Source of the DNA: GCA-2861595 sp035536185
Lineage (GTDB): Bacteria; Actinomycetota; Acidimicrobiia; Acidimicrobiales; GCA-2861595
Length of the DNA: 14,935 bases
NCBI GenBank assembly: GCA_035536185.1
Contig: DATLOM010000006.1
Span: 1 to 14,935, forward strand
Reading direction: 5' to 3'
The notes under the pieces are model-generated. The model was not told the origin of the DNA and did not search any database. It saw nothing but the letters and a program-made list of their open reading frames with translations. The position numbers and the translations under genes are program-made. Of this stretch, positions 1 to 6,505 are shown piece after piece (position 1 is the stretch's first letter; the number at the start of each line of letters is the position of its first letter).

Positions 1-1
1 C

Positions 2-646
2 GCCATCACCGCCACCTACAGGTACGACGCCTACGGCAACACCACCGCCACCACCGACCCCGGCGTCAACCCATTCCGCTACGCCGGCCAGTACACCGAC
101 ACCCGCACCGGGCTCATCTACATGCGCGCCCGCTGGTACGACCCGGCCACGGGGAGCTTCTTGACCCGCGACCCGCTTGAAGCCGTGACGCAGGAGCCAT
201 ATGGGTACGTGGGGGGTGACCCGCTGAACCGGGTGGATCCTGACGGGATGAAGCATCGACCGAAGGATGATGGGTTCGACTGGAAAACCGTATATACCAC
301 TCCTCAGACGCCGATCAAGTGGAACGCAGTCGCAACGCCCTTCCTACCATTTCCTCGATTTGGGCGCAACTTCACCTACTTAGGTATCAGAAGTGGCACT
401 AGCAGTTACTGCGCCGTCCAATGGACAGTAACAGGATCTGGTGACGATATGATAATTCGGGAGCGTACTCTTAAAGTACTGCTGAAATGGCAGCAAACGG
501 AGTCCTGGACAGCAGACTTTGGCACTGGAGAACTCGGATCGACTAAATTCGGGACGCCACGCCTCGACCCTCTTGACCCATATCTAATCAGTGTCAAGAA
601 GAATTCGTACCGTATTGTGTATGAGCACGGGGGACGGTTCGGTTGA
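2..646 (+). CDS. Rhs/YD-repeat protein, C-terminal part with variable C-terminal domain (5' end outside window)
   Basis: The frame is open from base 2 and ends at TGA 644-646, giving 214 residues of the 3' end of a larger gene. The first 80 or so residues are the typical end of an Rhs core: RYDAYGN and FRYAGQY, then YMRARWYDPATGSFLTRDP and the closing RVDPDG. In Rhs and related polymorphic toxins this core forms a secreted or surface shell, and what follows is a variable C-terminal domain, often a toxin. Here the variable part is about 130 residues, from MKHRPKDDG to YEHGGRFG. I recognise no toxin family or catalytic motif in it. DNA after about position 245 is visibly lower in GC, with codons such as ATA, TTA, AGA and CTT, while the core is very GC-rich. 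That is typical of a swapped Rhs tip. The next gene overlaps this stop by 4 bases. The Rhs call is secure; toxin activity is inference. Confidence 0.85.
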   Translation, partial: AITATYRYDAYGNTTATTDPGVNPFRYAGQYTDTRTGLIYMRARWYDPATGSFLTRDPLEAVTQEPYGYVGGDPLNRVDPDGMKHRPKDDGFDWKTVYTTPQTPIKWNAVATPFLPFPRFGRNFTYLGIRSGTSSYCAVQWTVTGSGDDMIIRERTLKVLLKWQQTESWTADFGTGELGSTKFGTPRLDPLDPYLISVKKNSYRIVYEHGGRFG

Positions 647-1338
647 ACCGCCTAGTAGTGACCCTCTTTATATTGTCTGCGTTTTTGACCAACGGGTGCG
701 GAGCAAGATCAACGGGCTCCGACGTTGAAGTTCAGCGACCAGACACGACGACTCAAACAGACCAGTCAGAGGAGATTACGACTCCTGCTCCAACTGGAGA
801 CTGGGTAACTATAGACCGTGGTGAAGCGCTGGGGACCACATGGCAGCTGCACAGGGCCAACGCGGCGCCGGCGGGCGTATGCTGGGCCATTGAGCTAGAT
901 CCTGAACCAAACATCGCATTTCTACGTGAGGAGTTTCCCGGAGTAAATGATCTGCCATCTGGCTCAGTTCCGAAGCCTTCAGCAGCGCTAACCTATAAAG
1001 GACATGTCCCAGCCTGCTTCGAGGAACTAAGTGCTAGAGAGGATCCCGATTCAGCGCTACGTGTGCCGTTCTTGTACCAAAGTGAGACCGACTCGTATCA
1101 CTTCGTTTCTGGGTTTGTGACCGATGAGATAAAGGTGGTTAGCCTAGAGTTCGATGACGGCACAGCTCTTGATGTGCCAAGTCCCAGCGGACGGTTCGTC
1201 CATGTGTTCAATGGGAGGGTTCTCAAAAAGATTACCGCACGAATCAGCGATTTCGGCGAGGTCGATTGCCCTGTCATCGAAGGGCCTGAGGCGGCGTGGC
1301 TGGTAGTTTGTGGTGGCTCCATCGGCTCAGGCCGGTGA
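643..1338 (+). CDS. Small secreted or lipoprotein-like protein overlapping the Rhs tip; possible immunity partner
   Basis: The TTG start at 643 overlaps the Rhs stop (TTGA), and a GGGGGA stretch lies about 7 bases upstream, suggesting translational coupling. The 231-residue product begins MNRLVVTLFILSAFLTNGC, a short basic n-region, a hydrophobic core and a Cys at 19. It resembles a lipoprotein signal, though Thr rather than Leu at -3 makes the lipobox weak. After that comes a Thr/Asp/Gln-rich linker and a soluble domain. The region around residues 150-205 (SGFVTDEIKVVSLEFDDG and onward) resembles a beta-sandwich module I associate with actinobacterial secreted proteins. GC is low and A/T-ending codons are common, as in the Rhs tip, so the two probably arrived together. 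The position directly after a variable Rhs tip is where immunity genes sit, but no family identifies it as one. An unrelated lipoprotein is equally possible. Confidence 0.65.
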   Translation: MNRLVVTLFILSAFLTNGCGARSTGSDVEVQRPDTTTQTDQSEEITTPAPTGDWVTIDRGEALGTTWQLHRANAAPAGVCWAIELDPEPNIAFLREEFPGVNDLPSGSVPKPSAALTYKGHVPACFEELSAREDPDSALRVPFLYQSETDSYHFVSGFVTDEIKVVSLEFDDGTALDVPSPSGRFVHVFNGRVLKKITARISDFGEVDCPVIEGPEAAWLVVCGGSIGSGR

Positions 1339-2131
1339 CCCAGCGCCGGAGAGCCGCTTCCAGTTCTTGAGGGTTGGCTACAAGCTGCTGCGCCACCCCC
1401 GTCTTCTCATCATGAGAACCTCACGAGAACGTTGGGCGCAGTGGCCGCCCGAGGAACGTGTAACCACTGAGGAGCCAGTTCATCGCTACGCCTACGACGG
1501 CTGCACGACGCGGTCTACGCCGAGGAGTGGAGCGCGCGTGCAGCTACGGCAGGGGTGCAGCGTTCAACAAAGGCACACCAGCGCAACTTGCGGTCCGCCG
1601 GCCGCCGCCACTGTCCGCACTACCCCCGCCTGCAGCGCCACATGGTCCAATTCCCAAAGCATCGTCCTGATTGTCGGCTTGGCGTTAATCTGGCCCTACG
1701 CGTTCAAGTGGGGAGTGGCTGCCGGCTGCCGCCGTCGACCCCGTTGGCCGCGCCGTGCTCCACGAGCGGAACTTGCCCTGACCAGCCAGAACAGGCGGCA
1801 AGGGAAGGAAGGGGGCAGCCGGCCATGGCAAGACCTCCCTGCCCTACGTGCGCTTCTCCCCACTTCAACGCGGAGAGCCGTTAATCCTGGGTGGCGCGTG
1901 GTCTGCATACTGGGCGTTCGAACAGCGAGCCGATGAGACGCTCGCCGTGCTGAGAGACATGCGCACTGGCGGTCGCTGGGGCATGGTCGGGGGCTCCCTC
2001 CTGGCGGCTACTGGTGCTGGGGGGGCTGGTATCTGGATGATCGATGTCATTTCCTAGCGTGATGACCAAAGGCGCGGCACCGTCACGAGACCACCCGGAT
2101 CTTCACGACGACGAGGTCACTCGAGTGCCCT
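1339..2131. other. 793-base stretch without a convincing gene; probable degraded DNA
   Basis: Several reading frames are open here, but none has a recognisable family, a good ribosome binding site or steady codon preference. The most gene-like is 1848-2057 (+), 69 residues starting MRFSPLQRGEPL. Its C-terminal half (WGMVGGSLLAATGAGGAG...) looks like one membrane segment, but no Shine-Dalgarno sequence supports its start. A short frame at 1825-1884 contains CPTC followed by a Cys in a neighbouring frame, which hints weakly at a broken zinc ribbon. The stretch lies between foreign-looking Rhs DNA and the end of a chromosomal operon, so I read it as remnant sequence. I see no RNA gene, inverted terminal repeat or array in it. 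Confidence 0.4.
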
Positions 2132-2830
2132 CTATCCCTCCACACTTTCACGGGTCCGCTCCACCCGCCAGGTGCCGAAGGCGGCGGTCGAGGCGGCCAG
2201 CCAGGCGAAGCCGAGCACGTAGCCGGCGATGACGTCGCTCAGGTAGTGCACACCGAGGGCGAGGCGGGAGAAGCCGACCAGGAGAAGCACGACGGTGACG
2301 GCGGCGGCGACCACCGATCGCCGGGCCCGCGCCACCTTGGGGAGGACGACCAGGAGCAGCGCCCCGTAGACGATGGTGGACGACATGGCGTGTCCGGAGG
2401 GGAAGCTGCGCCCGTGCGCGGTGGCCACCGGGTCGATCACCGAGGGTCGCGGCCGGTTCACGGCCAGCTTCACCGCGGTGTTCAAGAGGCCCCCTCCCAC
2501 GGTGGTGGCCATGAGGAACACGGCCAGGCGGGGCATGTGCCTCGTCCAGAGCAGGAACGCCGTGGGCACGACCAGCAGGTAGCACCAGAGCGGCGCCCCG
2601 AGGAAGGTGACCACCTTCAGGACGCCGACCATCTCCGGCCAGTCGTTCACCCACTCGTTCAGGTGGCGGGCGGCCGCGGTGTCGCTGCGCACCAGCGACC
2701 CCTTCCTCGCCACCTGGTTGAGCAGCCAGCCGAAGGGCACGGCCACGAGGAACAGGGCGGCTGCCACCAGCGACAGGCGCAGGCCGTAGCGCTCCTCGGG
2801 GTCCAGCCGGCTGCGGAACCACGTCCGCAC
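2132..2830 (-). CDS. PAP2-family membrane phosphatase
   Basis: The 232-residue product is a polytopic membrane protein with the three motifs of the type 2 phosphatidic acid phosphatase superfamily. These are K121-x6-R128-P129 (in NTAVKLAVNRPRP), PSGH at 144-147 with catalytic-acid H147, and S188-R189-x5-H195-x3-D199 (SRLALGVHYLSD) carrying the nucleophilic His195. About five or six membrane segments can be seen. Such enzymes hydrolyse lipid phosphates (phosphatidate, undecaprenyl diphosphate or similar) at the outer membrane face; the substrate cannot be read from sequence. The GTG start at 2830 lies 8 bases after the stop of the DUF1206 gene and has a weak GGAG further upstream. The frame stays open far upstream, but that part lies inside the DUF1206 gene in another frame and is not PAP2-like. 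It is the last gene of the minus-strand operon. The family is secure; the start is moderately sure. Confidence 0.85.
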   Translation of the reverse strand: MRTWFRSRLDPEERYGLRLSLVAAALFLVAVPFGWLLNQVARKGSLVRSDTAAARHLNEWVNDWPEMVGVLKVVTFLGAPLWCYLLVVPTAFLLWTRHMPRLAVFLMATTVGGGLLNTAVKLAVNRPRPSVIDPVATAHGRSFPSGHAMSSTIVYGALLLVVLPKVARARRSVVAAAVTVVLLLVGFSRLALGVHYLSDVIAGYVLGFAWLAASTAAFGTWRVERTRESVEG

Positions 2831-2838
2831 CGCCCGCG

Positions 2839-3717
2839 TCAGCTCCGCGGCTCGACGTCCCGGTAGCGGGCCTCGGCCAGGCAGTACAGGCCGTAAGCGG
2901 CCAGCCCGGCGGCCAGGCACCCGAGGAGAAGCGGGCCGTAGGAACCACTGGCCAGGCGCTTGAGGGCGCCGTCGATCCCCACTGCCTCCCGGGGGTCGTG
3001 CCGCAAGGCCGCACCGGTCAGGAAGACACCGATCAGGGTGAATACCGCCATCCGGGCGATCATCCCCACGACCCCGAACCGCGAGATCCACCGTCGCTCG
3101 GCCCTGCTCATCTCCGATTCGTCCAGGCGCTTGCGGAACTTCTCGGACAACCCGCGCCACCCCACGTACAACCCCCCACCGATGACGCCTATCCCCACGA
3201 GAGCGACGAGCCAGGTCCCTCCCGGCCACTCGAGCACCCGCGCCGTCCAGTCCGCCTCGGCGTTCCCCGAGCCAGGCTTCTCGTCGGCCGACACCACGTA
3301 TCGAAGGGTCGCCGCGAACAGAACGCAGTACAGGACGCCCCGAGCGGCACAACCGACGCGGCGGAGGACTGCCTTCCGGCGATTCTTCTCGTGGCGCTCG
3401 CCCACCACCGCCTCGGTGAAGCGCCAGAGGGCGTAACCGGCGAACCCGATGGCGGCAAGGGCGAGCAGGACCCGGCCCAGCGGCTGGTGGGACACAGCCT
3501 GGAGGGCACCGTGCTTGTCCGCCCGCTCGTTCCCGTCCCCCGTGGCCACCCGGAGGGCGAGGAGCGCGACCAAGAGGTACATGCCGCCCCGCACGGCCAG
3601 GCCCCAGCGGGTAAGGCCCTCCAGCCAGGGGCTGTCGGCGACAGTCTCGACCGCGTCTTCACATTGGTCCTTGACGTCCGACGCCTTGCTGCTGCTGCTG
3701 CTACTACCCGCTCCCAC
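2839..3717 (-). CDS. DUF1206 family integral membrane protein
   Basis: The 292-residue product has six predicted membrane helices in three repeated two-helix units, the usual DUF1206 layout and length. Unit signatures are the G-x-x-A-R/V-G-x-x-Y-L start and the G-A-L...QPLGRVLLALAAIGFAGYALWR end. The later units begin CAARGVLYCVLF and GMIARMAVFTLIGVF. The protein starts with a Ser-rich stretch coded by a run of AGC codons (complement of 3688-3702), followed by a charged N-terminal segment before the first helix. The GTG start at 3717 has GGGG about 5 bases upstream. The function of DUF1206 is unknown; it is common in actinobacteria. It starts 45 bases after the grdC-like stop on the same strand and ends 8 bases before the PAP2 start, so it is probably co-transcribed with both, though a functional link to the Grd-like proteins is unproven. 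Confidence 0.85.
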   Translation of the reverse strand: MGAGSSSSSSKASDVKDQCEDAVETVADSPWLEGLTRWGLAVRGGMYLLVALLALRVATGDGNERADKHGALQAVSHQPLGRVLLALAAIGFAGYALWRFTEAVVGERHEKNRRKAVLRRVGCAARGVLYCVLFAATLRYVVSADEKPGSGNAEADWTARVLEWPGGTWLVALVGIGVIGGGLYVGWRGLSEKFRKRLDESEMSRAERRWISRFGVVGMIARMAVFTLIGVFLTGAALRHDPREAVGIDGALKRLASGSYGPLLLGCLAAGLAAYGLYCLAEARYRDVEPRS

Positions 3718-3762
3718 GGAGCCCCTGTCCCCGAGCGACGGGCACGAGAAACTTTGTGAGCC

Positions 3763-5208
3763 TCAACCCCGGTTGCGTTCCAGCAGCACGCTCATGCCGT
3801 CGGACAGCTGAGACATCCGGCCGAGGAACAGGCTGCCCTTGGCCATGAGCATCACCCGCTCGGCCCCGCCCTCGGTGAGGCGGGCCCGGGCGTGAGGGAG
3901 GTAGCACTGGGCCGAGGCGAGGTGGCCCTGGGTAGGGGCGAAGCCGGGCATGCCGTGCTTGGTCACGAAGGCGGCCTGAGCCTCCTTGCCCGGCTCGATG
4001 CTGCCCGCCCTGGCGGCCAGGGCGGCGATGACCTTGTAGTTGCGGGCGGCCACGTCGCCCGAGCCCTGGGGCTCGGTGATCTCGGGGTTGTGCAGCTCGG
4101 TGGCGTAGTCGTCGACGTCGGCCATGGGGATGCCGAGGCGGCTGAGCGGCTCCACGGCCAGCGCCTCCATGATCTGGGGCCCCGATCCTCCGGCGGAGAC
4201 CTTGTGGCGGCCGACGCTGTCGAGACGCACGCGGGGCGACACGCCGTCGTCCGGCCCGATCAGGGCGGCGGCGCCCCCGAGCACGTCCTCGAGGATCGGC
4301 AGCTCGTGGCGGAGGTGGCCCTGGAACTTCATGCCCACCTTGGCCAGTGAGCCGCCGGCCACCACCGCCACGCGGCCGAAGACTCCGGAGGCCACGAGGC
4401 TGGAGGCCGTGACCAGAGCGGGTACCGGCGCCGCGCAGAAGTTCTTCACGTCCATGCCGGACGCGTCGGTGAGCCCGGCCACCTCGGCCACGGCCTTGGC
4501 CATGTTGCCGCCGCCACGCTGGTAGCGGTCCCCGATGGCCTCCTCGCCACATCCGATCACGTAGTCGATCGAGGCCGGATCGACACCGGTGGTGGCGAGG
4601 AGATGGAGCAGGGCGAGGGTGGCGGTGGCCTTGGCCGCCAGGTTGTCGAGCAGCACGATGGAGGACAGGGCCTCGTCGCCCTCGTGAGCGGAGACCGCGG
4701 CGGCGGCCACCGTGTCGGGATCAGTGCCCAGATGAACGGCCATGGAGCCCGGCCGGCTGGCGACGTCGACGGCGTCCCCGGCGGCCGCCTCGACTCGGGC
4801 GAGGTCGAGCGACTTGGCCAGAGGATGGCCAGCCAGCGCGGCCACTGCCTTTTCGGCCACCTCGGGCGCCAGCGTGACCAGCCCGAAGTGGTCGACGGCG
4901 GCCAGCAGGCCGAGGAATTCGTGTTCCGGCATGATCTCGCCGGCCGGTCCGAAGCGGCTGCTGCTCCCGTCGTGGCCGGCACCGACCCACGGGCGGGGGG
5001 GCAGGTCCCTCGGGTGGAGCGTCCCCATGAAGACCTGGTGGGGCAGGTAGCCGACGGCATCGTCGAATCCGCGGAGGGAAGCGCGGAACGCTGCCTCCAC
5101 CTCGGGGTGGCCGGGCAGCTCACGCCGCGGTTTGGAGCCGTGCACGGCCAAGCCGGGAATGTGGGCCAGGACCTGGGTGGCGCCGAGAAGGACCGGGTTA
5201 CTGACCAT
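3763..5208 (-). CDS. grdC: GrdC-like protein: glycine/sarcosine/betaine reductase complex component C, beta subunit
   Basis: The 481-residue product matches GrdC along its length: an N-terminal ATQVLAHIPGLAVHG start, the motif YVIGCGEEAIGDRYQRGGGN (Cys220) and NFCAAPVPAL (Cys258), and a C-terminal TQGHLASAQCYLPHA. It has a thiolase/ketoacyl-synthase-like architecture. In clostridial glycine reductase, component C takes the acyl group from selenoprotein A and passes it to phosphate, with GrdD as phosphotransacetylase-like partner. No grdD is visible here; a DUF1206 gene follows directly. I chose ATG 5208 (MVSNPV) because GAGG lies 9 bases upstream; ATG 5214 is the alternative. The start lies inside the grdB 3' end (11-base overlap). 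The frame is open back to 5385, but that portion is the grdB tail out of frame. The family is secure; the substrate is not known. Confidence 0.88.
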   Translation of the reverse strand: MVSNPVLLGATQVLAHIPGLAVHGSKPRRELPGHPEVEAAFRASLRGFDDAVGYLPHQVFMGTLHPRDLPPRPWVGAGHDGSSSRFGPAGEIMPEHEFLGLLAAVDHFGLVTLAPEVAEKAVAALAGHPLAKSLDLARVEAAAGDAVDVASRPGSMAVHLGTDPDTVAAAAVSAHEGDEALSSIVLLDNLAAKATATLALLHLLATTGVDPASIDYVIGCGEEAIGDRYQRGGGNMAKAVAEVAGLTDASGMDVKNFCAAPVPALVTASSLVASGVFGRVAVVAGGSLAKVGMKFQGHLRHELPILEDVLGGAAALIGPDDGVSPRVRLDSVGRHKVSAGGSGPQIMEALAVEPLSRLGIPMADVDDYATELHNPEITEPQGSGDVAARNYKVIAALAARAGSIEPGKEAQAAFVTKHGMPGFAPTQGHLASAQCYLPHARARLTEGGAERVMLMAKGSLFLGRMSQLSDGMSVLLERNRG

Positions 5209-6505
5209 GTTCATCGACCTCGAAGACAGTGGGAGCGGTGACGGGTGTGGCGACAACTTGTAAGGCCTTTGTGACCAGGCGCCGGCGCCACGCCTTCTCG
5301 TCGGCGGGGCCGAGAGACGGGTCGCCGGCCGGGTAGGGGATGCCCCGGGTCGTGACGATGCGGGGCGCCCCCACCCGCTTGGCAATCGACACCAGGTTGC
5401 ACATCAGGGCTGTTGGGATGCCCCCCCGCTCCAGTTCCTTCGCCAGCGTTGCCCCGCAACGCGTACCTGTTCCTCACGTGGCTGTCAGCAGCGCGGCCTG
5501 CACCCCCAGGCGTCGCAGCTCTCCCACCCACTCCACGCCGAAGCGGCGGGCGTTGGCCACGCTGGTGCCGTTGCCGGCGGTGGTCATGTACTCCCGGTGG
5601 AGCTGCCCGATCGCGCCTTCGCTCTCGAGCTGGCGGGCGACGTCGAGGGGAAGGATCCGGTTCGGGTCCTCGTTGGCCCACACGGTGGAGAAACCCCCGT
5701 GCACCGACCGGTACTCGCCCGCGGGCATGGAGTCCATGCCTTCGAGGGGGTAGCGCAGCCACTTGGTGGCGCGGGCCGACTCGAGGCCGTCGGGGTTGTC
5801 GTCGGGCACGAGGGCGCCTTCGGTGAGGATGGCGACGAGAGCCTTGGAGGGATCTTCGAGGGGAGACGCCGGCGTCACCTGGTCGAACTTGGGAAGGGGC
5901 ACCTCCGTGGCCCGCCGGTCGCCGCCCAGGCGGGCCAGTACCAGGTCGACGGCCCGCTCTGCGCTGTTGCGGTCGTCGAGCCGGTTGAGCCGGGGGACCT
6001 TGCCGACCCGGTCGTCGGCCCTGGTGAGGGGCTCACCTGCGGCCACCTTGGCCACTGCCGCGGCGAGGTTGTCGAGAGTCTCTTTCATGGTGCGCCCGGT
6101 CTCGCCGCTGGCCACGACCGGGGCCGCCCCCGCCTCGTCCAGGCCGGGATTGTCGGTGTGCATGCAGGCGATGGCGGTGAGACCGGCCTCGTGGGCCGCC
6201 GCGACGACCCGGGCGCAGGCCAGCCCGTAGCGCCCGCTGGTGAAGGCGGGGCCGGCCACCACCACGTCGGGCTGGGCCTCCTTGATCAGCGCCATGATCT
6301 CCTGGACGGCGGTCGGCGTGGTGGTGGCGTAGTCGTCGCCGCAGTACACGGTGGTCACGATCTCGAACTCGGGCCCCAGCAACTGGGCCAGACGCGTGCC
6401 TGGCCCGACCGGCCCGTCCCGGCGCGCCGGCCCCGTGCCGGCCGAGTCCTCGCCGCCCACACCGGTGAAGAACTGGTTCAGGTAGTGGACGATCCTCGTC
6501 GTCAT
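5198..6505 (-). CDS. grdB: GrdB-like selenoprotein: glycine/betaine/sarcosine/D-proline reductase component B, Sec-containing subunit
   Basis: Read with TGA 5476-5474 as selenocysteine, the gene gives 435 residues ending at TAA 5200-5198, the usual GrdB length. The N-terminus is MTTRIVHYLNQFFTGVGGED; next come CGDDYA, the VVAGPAFTSGRYG stretch (residues 82-94) and NARRFGVEWVGELRRLGV, then TAT-U344-GTGTRCGATLAKELERGG. The tail ALMCNLVSIAKRVGAPRIV and IPYPAGDP is the family's conserved C-terminus, so conservation continues across the UGA. From memory of the family, the clostridial motif is UxxCxxC; here it is U344-G-T-G-T-R-C350, with the middle Cys replaced by Gly. In component B this Sec attacks the substrate's carbon next to the amine. 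ATG 6505 overlaps the grdE-like stop as ATGA, indicating coupled translation; an upstream ATG at 6538 adds 11 residues without family similarity. Ordinary gene calling would end it at residue 343 and mark a separate 68-residue ORF at 5198-5404. Confidence 0.92.
5446..5462 (-). promoter_or_regulatory. Bacterial SECIS element of the grdB-like gene
   Basis: On the minus strand, 11 bases after the UGA, lies GCGTTGC-GGG-GCAACGC, a perfect 7-base-pair stem with a GGG apical loop. The loop begins 18 bases after the UGA. Bacterial SECIS hairpins bound by SelB lie just downstream of the UGA, with the apical loop about 16-37 bases away and a G among its first two positions. Both conditions are met. The hairpin lies within the coding sequence. 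Confidence 0.82.
5474..5476 (-). other. In-frame UGA codon read as selenocysteine (Sec344 of GrdB-like protein)
   Basis: The TGA sits exactly where GrdB family proteins carry their active-site selenocysteine, after L-L-T-A-T and before G-T-G-T-R-C-G. The same frame continues for 91 sense codons that match the family's C-terminus up to a TAA. A frameshift or pseudogene would not keep the frame and family residues on both sides. Confidence 0.92.

Noticed and set aside
1825..1936. Zinc-ribbon gene with CPTC
   Set aside because: The second cysteine pair is incomplete and needs a frameshift; too weak to call.
2831..3352. Extended N-terminus of the PAP2 protein
   Set aside because: The Arg/Gly-rich extension is the DUF1206 gene in another frame.
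3688..3702. GCT trinucleotide run as a phase-variable repeat
   Set aside because: Only five units, and in-frame changes would just alter the number of Ser residues.
5209..5385. Longer N-terminus for the grdC-like protein
   Set aside because: The extra residues are the grdB tail read in another frame and have no GrdC similarity; GAGG supports ATG 5208.
5198..5404. A separate 68-residue gene starting MCNLVSIAKRVG
   Set aside because: It is the in-frame tail of the grdB selenoprotein.
5474..6505. Treating grdB as a 343-residue gene ending at TGA, or as a frameshifted pseudogene
   Set aside because: The same frame continues after the TGA with the conserved family C-terminus, and a SECIS hairpin follows.
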